Positions 12,212-22,650 of a stretch of 64,000 nt of DNA are shown piece by piece (position 1 is the first letter of the stretch; each line of letters begins with the position of its first letter). The DNA is from Hsuehochloa calcarea (lineage: Eukaryota > Streptophyta > Magnoliopsida > Poales > Poaceae), in the NCBI GenBank assembly GCA_036346395.1, contig CM070601.1:16799763-16863762 (forward strand), read 5' to 3'. A model generated the notes under the pieces. That model was not told where the DNA came from. It saw only the letters and a program-made list of their open reading frames with translations, and searched no databases. Both the position numbers and the translations under genes were made by a program.

Positions 12212-15200
12212 TGTAACATCTCAATTTTCTAAGCTCTATTTTTTTAATAATTACTCGTTGGAAAATACAATATTTGAATTTCTATTAATTTTTAGTATTT
12301 TTATTTAAAACTTAATATAGATCTTCATATCAAAATGATTTAATGTGATTAATCCCAACATCAACAATTGCCAAAACTATTTTATTTGGATTCTATGTGC
12401 TTATATATATTTTATAGAATTTTCTGGATTTTTTCCAAGTTTATTTGCTATTTTATAATTGTTATTTGGATTTTCAGTACTTATTAAAAATAAAAATCTA
12501 TTTTAATATTCCAGAACAATAATTGGGTCGAAACCCCTTACTATTCCAAGTCCGGCCCAACCCTGCGGCTCAGCTCCTCTTCCGCGCGTGGCCCGCGAAG
12601 AGGCCCAATTGCGCGTTCGCGCAGCCCGTTCACCTGTACCGCTTCGCAGTCGCCGCCAGGTGGGGCCGCCTTGTCAACGCCGAGCAACTGCGTCGAATCC
12701 GCGTGCGCCACGTGCTCGGGACCACCTGCAAGCGTCGTCGTCTTCGCTCGCCGTCTCCGATCGAGACTGTAGCGCCGCCGCCAACTTCGTTTTGGAGTCC
12801 GTGTAGGGCACGTCTCACGGGGCTATATAAGACCCCAAGGACCCTCGGAAAAAGTGCCCGAGACGCGCCGCCCTCAAAACCCTAATCTTCGCCGTTGAAG
12901 CGCCGCCAGAAGCTCCAGTTGTCGCCGTCTTCAACTCCGGCCGAAGGACCTCATCGCCACCGCCGCCATTCCAACTGTCCTCGTCGCTGTTGGAGACCAC
13001 TGTTGGGACCGTCGCGTCACCCGCATCTCAAAGCTGCCGTCGTTTTCGCAGAGGACCCCTCTAGCGCCGTCGAGCCCGAGATCCCAACTCCGCCTTGACC
13101 TCGCCGCCGACCATCCTTGTCACCCCCGTGCACCCGTGAGTATACCCGCGAGTTCGTCGTCGCGCCCTCTACCTAATACGCACCACCATCCACTTCGTCG
13201 TGGCCGCTATCGCCGGCGACCATAGGAACCTGTGCCCTCACCGTCAATGTCGACATGGCAGTCCGAGTCAGCGTCCACCTCAGTGCCACGTTGGGCCTCA
13301 ACGCTTATGTGTCGGTCCAGTCAGCATCGACGTGGCACGAGTTCACCTTAACATCAAACCCATTCTCCATAAACCTAGTTCTTCATGAGCCTTTTCTCTG
13401 TTATCTGGTCTCCACTGGTCAGAGCTACTATTCCGTGAGCCATACACCCGTAGACTCATAAATCCTTTAGTGGACTTGGTCTATAGACCAAGGGCCCACT
13501 ATCAATCTCAGTAGGGTTTTTCGGATTTGTTTTTATTTCCGAAAATCTTCGCTGATGTCATGCTGATGGCATAAATCCCTTTTTCAATAGAAAAATAATT
13601 CGGAAATTCTGAATAATTCAATTTAGGGTATTTTCTTGAATTTTGATCTTCCAAAGCTCATATCTTTTGCATCCGAACTCCGATTGAGCCCATTCAAATT
13701 TCTAAATTTATATAAATTCGAGATCTATTTAATTATGATTTTTATTTAACTTTTGGAGTTTGTTTTTCTTATGTTATTTATTTGTTTTGTTTACGCGTAG
13801 ACGTTAATTCCTTAGGAAGTTTTGAAGAAGGAGTGCCTCAAGACCAAGATCAGTACTTAGACCTATTCCAAGGTAAGTTATACATTTGATCATATTGCAC
13901 CCAGTTTTCAAAATTACTTTGTTTTAATGTATTGAATTCTATTTCAAGTAATTATTTAAATACTTTTGGGTTTATTTATTAATCCAGATTGTTATGTCCA
14001 CTTTGTCTATTGTTATGCCATGATCTTTTATCACTCTAGTTTGGTTCATTATTAGTTGGTATTATCGTAGCACCAACGTGGATTGGTTAGATACGAGTAG
14101 ATTGCTTAGCTATGCCATGAGTCATTATTTCATGTGAGTTGCAATTATAAACTTGACTAAGTGATTATGGAATTGTGTGATGAAACTGTGTGGGTTGTGT
14201 GCTATTACTCATTGATGGCATGTGTTGCACTTAATCAACATGGTGGAAAAAATATTTAGACTAAGGTAAGTGTTGGATTCTGTGTGATATGGTGGAGCTG
14301 TGTGCTGGGAATGATAATCTGTGTGACTTAGTTAGAAATTGGAAGTCTTGCCTTGGTCAATTAATGGCTTAACTTTGTGCGCCATTGAACTGAACCTTAC
14401 TGTACAACCATATGCCTGATATGGGACGGGCCTAACTTAGTAGGTGATGGAATCTTACCATTGACAACTCAGGTTGTAGGTTAAGCTGTGTGATGGGCTG
14501 GAGGTGTGTTTATCACATCGCGGGACGGTTCGCCGCATCATTGTCCAACGGTGTGTGTCGTACCCAAACGTTGTGTATATCGATTGGACGACAGTAAAGC
14601 ACATCGGAAGTGTCAATGTTGAGATGAAGTTTCTGAAAGGTTTTGTTATGGTCGGTGCTAGCTACACTGATTGTATTTTGTGGATAAAGTGTACAACCTC
14701 TCCAGAGTGTTTTAAATCAATCTATTCGAATAGTCGCGTCCTCGGTCATGGACATGCTAAGGGATTTCACACGAGGGGTAGATTTTCATTAAACCTTGGG
14801 AATGGAGCTGTGTGATCTAAGTCATATGGCTGTGTGAATAACTTGTTAGACTGTGTGTCTTTGTGAAATCAAATGATAAATTAATATTGTCTTTTTTTAA
14901 TTATGTTTTCAATCTGTTATTCGTATTCAATTGCAAATGTTGCATTTATGCAAAAGAACCACAGAAGCCATTCCTTTGGAATAAGCCATCATCTATAAAT
15001 TGCACTCTGTGGTATGACTTACGAGTACGGTTGTGTACACATACTTACTTCAAACAATCAATAGAAGTGGAGGAGTCTTCGCCTGCATTTGAGGAGGAGT
15101 TCTACGAAGGTGTCGATCGTTAGGGTCTTGATTCCAGTCAGTTGCCTGTGGTGAATTGATGGGATTCCGCTGAAGTTTATTTTCATTCCGCTGCTACTAT

Positions 15201-15393
15201 TTTATCTATTGTCAGCCCTGCGTGGCTTAATAAATGTAAACTTGACCATATGGTCAAAACTAATATTTGTTATTCAAATTAGTCGTTTATTCTATTAATC
15301 GTCTTGTGTGGATTGATATTCATCTATGTTGACACTGTGTGCACTAGCGTGATCCTGGACTGGTGCAAAATACATAGAGGGTCCAGAATTGCA
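12212..15393 (+). mobile_element. Third-level insert: probable solo LTR of a Gypsy element
   Basis: It starts with TGTAACATCTC, a common start of large grass Gypsy LTRs. A GC-rich promoter block with TATATAA follows at 12824-12830. An intron-like AT-rich stretch, and then a 3' part (15060-15300) of the type seen near the end of such LTRs, ending in Gly/Trp-rich noncoding sequence, complete it. No gag or pol frame is present. The right edge is a guess (a CA at about 15393); no clean target duplication was found, so the boundary may be off by tens of bases. Confidence 0.6.
12824..12830 (+). promoter_or_regulatory. TATA box of third-level LTR
   Basis: GGGGCTATATAAGACC, followed by a GC-rich transcribed-type leader; typical of Gypsy LTR promoters. 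Confidence 0.6.
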
Positions 15394-15703
15394 TTTTTGG
15401 ATCCCGCACCCCATGAGCCCGGCGATGGGCCCTCCGGCTACCTCGAGAAGACCCGAGCCCTCCAAGAGTCTCCAAGTCCCGCTGGCCCGGCAAAGCAGTC
15501 CTCCGAGTCCACACCCGGAGAAGCCCAAAGCTGGAGCACTTCGAGAGCTGGTGGACCAGATGCACCAGCCAGATGGCCCAGGCCCAGGAAGACCCACCAT
15601 GAGCTGAAGCCTACGCGTAGACGGGGAAAATCCCTGCAGCCCCTATGCGTACAGTACTTTTCTAAGGTTAGGATGGTAATGTAATTGCCCTGTTTTAGGA
15701 AGC

Positions 15704-15711
15704 TATAAATA
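15704..15711 (+). promoter_or_regulatory. TATA box of second-level LTR
   Basis: TATAAATA, 156 bp before the LTR end, in the usual place for a short LTR promoter. Confidence 0.55.
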
Positions 15712-17256
15712 GACATCTGCCCCCATGTAAAGGGCGGATTCAGCTTTTTTGGAGCAATTAATACGTACATTTTTCTGACAACTGGTTCCTTCTCCTGAGA
15801 ACTCATTGGTCCCTCCGAGTGTACCGGGGGTCCTCTTCTTTTACTGCCTAGCCTTTTTGCTACGACAATGTTGACGGAGGGCAAGTGAGGAAAAGCATCA
15901 TGTGTTGATGCATATCAAGATCTCGAAGAGGAGATGATCATTAGTTGATTATCAAGTCAAAAGAAGACCCATCATGTGTTGATGGAGGGTAGGTGAAGAA
16001 GATCATTATGTGTTGATGCATATCAAGATCTCGAAGAGGAGATGATCATGAGTTGATTATCAAGTCAACAGAAGATCCATCATGTGTTAATAGATGGCAC
16101 GTGAAGAAGAACATCATACATTGATGATATTCAAGTCAAGATTTGGGATAAAGGATGTCATCATGTGTTGATGAGCATCAAGACAAGATCCCAAAGTAAA
16201 CAAGATCATCATGTGTTATTGATATTCAAGTCAAGAACCCGGACTTGAAGTAGAGATGTGCATTATCAAGCTTCAAGAGTATGTGCAAGGCAAAAGTATA
16301 ACTAGCTAGGACTAAGGATGTGTTCCTAGTCTTTTACCGGTTTTGGTGTTTGGTTGGAGACCGGATTGCTAGTATAGTTTGTCATACTATTAATAGGGGT
16401 TTTGACTAGTAGCTTGAGTTTGTCACGTGTTGATAGCTTGTTGTGCTTGCTCTAGCTCTCGTTAGCATGTTGCCAATATTTGCGAATGTGTTTTGCAAAT
16501 AGTCGAGGGTCATGCATAATCCTTATAGCATGTGACTTCAGTCCGCGAATGTGTTTTGCAAATGGTTTAAGTTCATGTACCTTATTTCTTGGGTGTGATT
16601 CTAAAAGTTGGCAAATGTGTTTTGTAACTCGTTGAGAATCTCGCATTTATCCCTTGTGTCCATTGAGCATCAATTGACAAATTTATTTTGCAAATTGAGT
16701 TGAAGCGAAAGCCAACTATGTTTTTCTCAGAAAAACCGGTAGTACCGAAGTTTTCTTGGCGCTACTACCGCTCAGCAGTATGACCGGGAAGGTGGTGCGG
16801 TACTACCGCAACCCGATCAGGCTGAAAACTAGTCAGCGGTACGTGTTTTCCAGAGAGACATCTTTTGGAGCTTGTTTGCTTCCCTGGAAGGCAGTAGTAC
16901 CGAGGTTCTTTTGGCGGAACTACCGCATCACGGTATGACTGCATATCCTGAGCGGAACTACTACACACCGAAAGTTCCAAAATTTAGTTGCGGTACGCTA
17001 TCTCCAGAGAAGGCCAGTTTTGGACGGCGGTATGACTTCAATATCGCCCTATGTGAACGGAACTACCACATTTTCTTCAGCGGTAGTACCGCACCGCATT
17101 TTCGACGGCTAGTTTAGAGGCATTAATTACATCTGCTATAGCTGTTACTGTGTAGTCAGTGGAAGTGCGGTAGTACCGGTCGATGAACGGCAGTACTACC
17201 GCTAGTGCTGAAATTTTTGAAACCTTTCCTCCAACTGCTAATTTTCCTTGAGTGAG

Positions 17257-17264
17257 TATATATA
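17257..17264 (+). promoter_or_regulatory. TATA box of copy A LTR
   Basis: TATATATA followed by CCCC, matched in place by CTATATATACCC at 37712-37723 in copy B. Confidence 0.55.
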
Positions 17265-18041
17265 CCCCTTGTAGCCGGTTTTAGGGAATAAGGTTGGTGC
17301 CATATTCATTCCCTTGAGCAAAGAGCAAGTGCTCTACACTCTTTTATACATGTGTTGCACTTAGTGAGCTTAGAGAGGAAACCCTAAATGCATATGTTAC
17401 ATTAGGTAGTGGATTGTGTATCCATTTGAGCTTAGACACTTGATTCGTTCAAGTGAGCATCTTCGACTTGTTACTCTTGGTGTTTGCCGACACCTAGATA
17501 ACTTGGAGGAGTTGCGCCAGTGATTTTCTCAAAGAAGGTTGTCAAAAGACCCGGGCTGTTGTGAGTGGTTTGGTGCTCGCCGTCTCCAGAGTGGAGGAAA
17601 AGCAACCCCAAGTGGATCGAGGTGTTTGTTCGTGTTGGAACCGGTCCAAGTGGTTGACTTACCTCGGAGGTATTGACTCAATTTGTGGAGCTGGTCCAAC
17701 GTGGTTGGGCTTACCTCAACGTGGATTAGGGGAGACCGACAAGTCTCCGAACACCACGGTAAAAATATCCATGTGTCATTGTGGTTTGCTTTCTTGTGGT
17801 TTACTCTATTGCAATTTACATTTATAGAATTAAATTGCTCACATGTATTTGCTTGGTTGATATCCTTATCAATAGTATAGGAATTGTTGGTGCACTTAGT
17901 AAAGACTAGTTGATTTAGGTTTTAATTGTGCAAAATTAAATTATTGTTAGCTTCCACATTAGAAATCGGTTTTAGCCAAAAGATTTTTAAAAACTGCCTA
18001 TTCACCCCCCATTTAGTCGACCCCCTCGATCTTACAATTAT

Positions 18042-19731
18042 GCGGATAATTTTGTGTTTTCACATATTTGATGATAAGGCTAGTTTCAGAGATATTTGAA
18101 CACAATATATTATCAATACTATTAAATAAACTTGTACCACTCTCCGATTGTACATCATAACTTCATTACTAACTCAAAAGATAACAAGATTGACAGGTGG
18201 ACTATTATAGTCCTACACCAAAGTACAACTTGCAACGAGTTTAAGTAATAGATTAAAAGCATGCATTATCACGTAGATTAGACTAACTTAACACACTGAC
18301 GAGACAACGACCAAAAGAACTAAGTTTTAAATTTAAGTACACAAAATGACCAACAGCCATGAGAGAATTAGTTACTCTGGAGCATTGTTAACAGTCTGGT
18401 TTTATGATGGTTATATATGAATCAGTTACTCTGAATCAAGTGTTTTGAGCTTGAGTATATTAGGATTCTAACTGGGTTGTTATTGGGCTAGTTGTAACGT
18501 GTTGAATTTTAACTTGACTAAAGGGCTAAATTTGGTCAATTAAACGGATTATACAGGCGATTATACGGAAACGGTTGACTAATCGGACAATGCGGTCGAT
18601 TTGGCGTTCACAAACGTTAAATGTGCTCCAATTCGTGTATACGTGATGTTTTGCATGGTGACTCCGTGTAAACGGCCGATTAATCGGTCGTTCCGACCAT
18701 TTTTTACAACACTTATTCTGCAACGTGTGGTTTCAACGACTGCGGTGCAGTTAATCTTTACTATTATAAAAGGACTTAGTGGTAGTGGTGAGCCTTTCAT
18801 CTACCACCTCTCCTTCCTTGCTTTTGAGTTGGTACGATCTTTTGTGGATAGATATGTATATATATTGATAGTTATTTAAAAGATCTTATATGGATAATTA
18901 AATTATATAGGCTTGTGGTATGTGATAAAATTATATGTGGCTTATTGATTAGGTGCAAATTATGTAAACTTTTATTTGTAGATAATTACCTTATGTATAT
19001 TGGGTTTCGAAGTTAATAACATATATTTTGTTTATTTGAAAAACGTTGGTTTCGAAGTTAACAACATATATTATGTTTATTCGAAAAACGTTGCAAGGTA
19101 CTGACACTTAACTAGTCACTATTCAGCACCAGTTTTCCATTATTATTTTTTAGCTGTAGTCCCTTTTCCCCGTTTTACAGGGGTTGTTTGGATCTTTTTG
19201 CAAGCCTTGTTCAGGGGAATTGTTCAGGTGATACAACCTTTGATGAAACGCGGTTCAGTTGTAGAAGCCCGACTAAGCATAAGCTAGGATAGCGGGGATC
19301 ATGACTAATGCACAATCAACTCCATATATACATGCTAGATTGTCAATCACGCTAGAGGTACACCAAATTGGGTAATTGGCCCATGAACCACTATTTGATA
19401 CTCACAACAAAGCGGACACGTGCTCGCCCTTCTCTAATACAGTATTGTTTTCTTCCTGGGCCTAGCGAAGCAGCATCTTCCTAACTGTTCGAGCTAGAAG
19501 TCGGCTGGTGCCAGCCGTGGACCGTCCGGCGCCGGCGCGGTCCTGACTCGCCCGATCACCCATCTGGGCCTCATCCGGCGGTTCGAACTTGCTCGTCCTG
19601 AGCTAACGAAACGCGTGGCGGCAGCATCAAGGATCGCCAGTAGCACGACCCGACAGCTTCGCACAGGGTCAACATCGACCGGTGAACTTTAAGATTCTTC
19701 ACCAAATCCATACGTTAACAAAATCTTATAC
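18042..19731. other. Intergenic, AT-rich, with a short tandem duplication
   Basis: No coding signal. A unit of about 50 bp (TTTCGAAGTTAATAACATATAT...GAAAAACGTTG) is present twice, at about 19003-19096. A GC-richer stretch at 19440-19690 has no recognisable content. Confidence 0.5.
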
Positions 19732-19924
19732 AGAGAAAAGAGACTGTCGTACACGTAAAATAAGATAGAATATAACTACTTTAGTTGATATGTGGATTAA
19801 TTTTTTTTAATATAACTACTCTAGTTGATATGTGGATTAATTTTTTTAAAAAAAATTAATCCACATATCAACTAGAGTAGTTATATTCTATCTTATTTTA
19901 CGTGTACGACAGTCTCTTTTCTCT
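19732..19924. repeat. Near-perfect long inverted repeat (foldback element)
   Basis: The left arm 19732-19808 and right arm 19849-19924 are reverse complements over about 75 bp with one mismatch (CTTTAG against CTCTAG). Between them the inner 40 bp of the left arm is duplicated (about 19808-19848), and this second copy matches the right arm exactly. The transcript would fold into a very stable hairpin. It looks like a young MITE or foldback element; flanking duplications were not identified. Confidence 0.8.
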
Positions 19925-20319
19925 AAAAAAAATTATAAAATATAAATGTTGGAGAGTGTACTAGATACTATATATTAGAGATGTTGCCTCTAAATATGAT
20001 GTAACATATATTAGAGATAAGTTTATCCCTAACTATTGGAGATGCCGTAAGGTATACATACATGACATTCTCCCATGTCACAAAAAAAATATCGTTTTGG
20101 TATGTGCAAGCAAACTTTTAACTTTTAAATTGGATACATGAGAATAGTATGTATAAATTTGTCTTGAAAGGGGTTATTATAACAATATAATTTTGTTAGG
20201 TTTTATATCTCTTATGATAGAAATTAATAGTCAACATTGTGTTTTGGGGACTGACTTAGAGCAGCATATATGTGTCAAATAGTGGGATGGTCAAATTGTT
20301 TGGCACCAAATGCACATAG
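19925..20319. other. Intergenic, AT-rich
   Basis: No gene seen. Short repeats of ATATATTAGAGAT occur at 19967-20010, possibly part of the same foldback element. Confidence 0.4.
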
Positions 20320-22062
20320 ATGAACTTTACGCTTGGGCCACAATAGATGGTCAAACTGTCAAAGAGGAAAATTTTGTTTGTGCCACCAGAAAAGTGTGCA
20401 ATTTCGATTTTGTCATCGTAAATTGGACCATGATGTTTATGCCACTTTTTTTTTTGCTTCATTTTGCTTTTGTCACTATCTTCAGTATTCGTTAGTTTGA
20501 TCGTTACAATAGATCGTTTGACCGCTATTTCCTTGTCAGGTTTTTCCAAAAAGTAGTTAAATACCCCCTTTCAGCTTGTGGGCCCATCGTCAGTCACACA
20601 TTTCTCTCTTTGCCGGCCAAGAGGGCCTCTACCGAAGCGGAGGCAGAGGCGGGCACGTGTGTGGCGGCTAGGGGCAGAGGGGTTGGTGAGGCGTTTGCGC
20701 ATGTGGTGCGGCGCCGTGAGCAGTGGTGCATGCAGTGGTCAAGGGCAACTGGAGCACGGTGATGGGAGAGGTGGCCGAGGGCGGCGTGACATTGGCGTCG
20801 AGGGCGAGGGTGACGGTGGAGTAGTTGCGCCCGGCGACGACGGTACCCTAGGCGACGCTGAGGCAGCTTGGTGCGCAGCCGGCAAGGTGGCGCTGAGAGG
20901 AAGGCGACTCGGGCGACGATGTCGAGGGGAGATGGAAGCCAAGGGTAATGCGGCAGCGGCTGGAGCAACGCGTGGAGACAGTGCTGAGGTAGCACGGTGG
21001 CGCGACCGAGGTAAGGCAGAGGTGAAGGGACGGCGCCAACCGAGAGCGTGACGAGGTGGCGTGGTAGCAGCAGCACCAAGGCAAAGGTGAGGGCAGCGGC
21101 TTGGCGGCACGATCGAGGCGCGGGAGGTAGCGGCTTGGCGGCCCAACGGAGGCGTGACCGGTGGAATGGATGGCAGCTTGATGCGGTGAAAGTGGCCGAA
21201 TCCGGCGGCCCCTAGTCGGATCCATGCTAGCATGATTAGGGAAGAGCAGAGAAGAGAGGACCTCTAGTGGAGAAGAAGAGAGAAGGAGAGGAGGAAGAAA
21301 GAGGAATTGTTAATAAGTCTTTTCACATAAATTTTGACTGTCAAGGTGCTTTGACTGACAGTAGTGATAAAAGCAAAATAGAGCCAAAATTTCAGTGGCA
21401 TAAACATCATGATCTAATTTGCGGTGGCATAATCAAAATTGCACACCTTTCCGATAACACCAACAAAATTATCTGTTTTTTTAGCCGTGGTCAATCCGAA
21501 GCATTCACTCTTCCTCTTTTTACTGGAGACGAAAGCCAAGGGCAACACGTGGCGACGGTGCTGAGGTAGCACGACAACGCGGCCGAGGCAAGGCAGAGGC
21601 GAAGGGATGGTGGCGGCTGAGAGCACGACGAGGTGGCGCGGCAGCAGCAGAGCCGAGGCAAAGGTGAGGTCGGCAGCTTGGCGGCCCAGCGGAGGTGCAG
21701 CCGGTGGAGTGGCCGATAGCTTGAGGCGGTGGAAGCAACCGAATTCGACAGCCCCTAGTCGGATCCAGGCTGGCATGATTAGGGAAGAGCATAGAACGGA
21801 GGACCTCTAGTGAAGAAGAGAGGAGAGGAAGAAGGAAGAGGAAAAAGAAGGGGACGGGACTAAATAAGTCTTTTCACATAAAATTTAATCGTCAAGGTGC
21901 TTTGACCGACGGTAGTGACAAAAGCAAAATAGATCCTAAATTTCAGTGACATAAATATCATGATCCAATTTGCGGTGGTAGAATCGAAATTGCACACCTT
22001 TCCGATGACACTAACAAATTTTTTGTTTTTTCAACCGTGGTCAATCCGAAACATCCACTCTT
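20320..22062. mobile_element. Mutator-like non-autonomous element with long terminal inverted repeats, one end duplicated
   Basis: The left end (about 20320-20530) is the reverse complement of both 21310-21510 and 21850-22062. Landmarks shared in inverted form are GTGTGCAATTTCGATT, CATGATGTTTATGCCAC and ATTTTGCTTTTGTCACTA. Long inverted ends of about 200 bp around a GC-rich core are typical of Mutator-like elements. The GC-rich core (20580-21300) is partly repeated at 21530-21850, with CGGCCCCTAGTCGGATCC-type landmarks in both, so the right part is a tandem duplication of about 540 bp. The open frames in the core are low-complexity and are not called as genes. Terminal bases and target duplication could not be fixed. 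Confidence 0.6.
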
Positions 22063-22094
22063 AAATTCTTAATCCACTGACTTGTGCGGTCATA

Positions 22095-22233
22095 GTCAGT
22101 GTTCCCCTAGGCGAACGCCTAGGCTTTAACCCTTCCGTCTAAACCGCCTAGACGATTTATCCCACCTAAACCCGTTAAGGCACTAGGCACTGGTCTACCG
22201 TCCAACTAACGCCTAGCGCGGCCAGGGGAACAC
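22095..22233. mobile_element. hAT-type MITE
   Basis: A 139 bp element flanked by perfect 8 bp duplications CGGTCATA at 22087-22094 and 22234-22241. The ends contain GTGTTCCCC and GGGGAACAC as inverted repeats, with CGCCTAGGC-like palindromes inside. The 8 bp duplication points to hAT. Confidence 0.8.
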
Positions 22234-22241
22234 CGGTCATA

Positions 22242-22650
22242 ACGGGTTTAAGTGAATACGGCGCTTCTCTACGGCAACGGAAGCATAAAACCCGAAGGGC
22301 AGCAACGACACCATCAGGGAAGAGAGTTGCCAAGTTAAAATCAGTTCAAATTAGACAGCGAGCATAATTACCGCTGCATGCGCAGCACCACCAATATTAA
22401 AGATTGAACCAGATACTACTACTCAATTCCATGCATGCAATTTAACCAATGAACCAGGTATACATCACAAGATTTAGAGCAAATTAAAACGAGCCAGGGT
22501 TGAGAAAAAGCTAGTTTGCCTCTCTTTTTTTCTATATTGAATGCCTTATGTACAAGCTTTCATCAGATGTAGATCCCTGCAGACAATGGTATTAGCGGGT
22601 GATTGATCAAGTTGATGGTGAAGGAGATCTCTGGTGCCACAAATTTTGAT
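22242..22650 (-). other. 3' UTR and downstream region of the RING1-type gene
   Basis: No other feature is seen. The stretch lies directly after the stop codon on the minus strand and probably holds the 3' UTR. Confidence 0.4.

Larger units (their letters stand above)
11971..15867 (+). mobile_element. Second-level solo LTR inserted in copy A
   Basis: The ends are inverted repeats, TGTCGTAG and CTACGACA. The flanks GTGTT (11966-11970) and ATGTT (15868-15872) look like a 5 bp duplication with one change, and the host LTR sequence resumes in register after it, as comparison with copy B near 36361 shows. The real LTR is about 0.72 kb (11971-12211 plus about 15394-15867), GC-rich, with short CCGAAGGGTCTCCGG-like inverted repeats on the left and a TATA box TATAAATA at 15704-15711. 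The rest is a further insert. Confidence 0.82.
11254..18036 (+). mobile_element. Solo LTR, Sirevirus-like family (copy A), with nested insertions
   Basis: Perfect 5 bp target duplication ATTAT at 11249-11253 and 18037-18041. The LTR opens with TAAAGAATTTAGATTCG (canonical TG decayed to TA) and ends ATCTTACA. Without the nested insert (11971-15867 and its duplication) it is about 2.88 kb, close to copy B (35591-38492, 2.90 kb). Three palindrome classes occur in order: CATCATGTGTTGATG repeats (11880-11965 and 15895-16210), GCGAATGTGTTTTGCAAA repeats (16480-16690), and GCGGTAGTACCGC repeats (16735-17215). A TATATATA box lies at 17257-17264. The end carries TTCACCCCCCATTTAGTCG, like other grass Sirevirus LTRs. 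No internal region remains, so it is a solo LTR. Confidence 0.88.

Noticed and set aside
14504..14815. 103-codon frame in the third-level insert
   Set aside because: No family resemblance; it lies within LTR sequence that has no coding function.
16735..17215. Regular GGTAGTACCGC repeats as a possible CRISPR array
   Set aside because: They are imperfect palindromes in a plant LTR with variable spacing, shared among four LTR copies.
20578..21233. Frames of 125-164 codons on both strands
   Set aside because: GC-rich core of the Mutator-like element; all frames are open and low in complexity.
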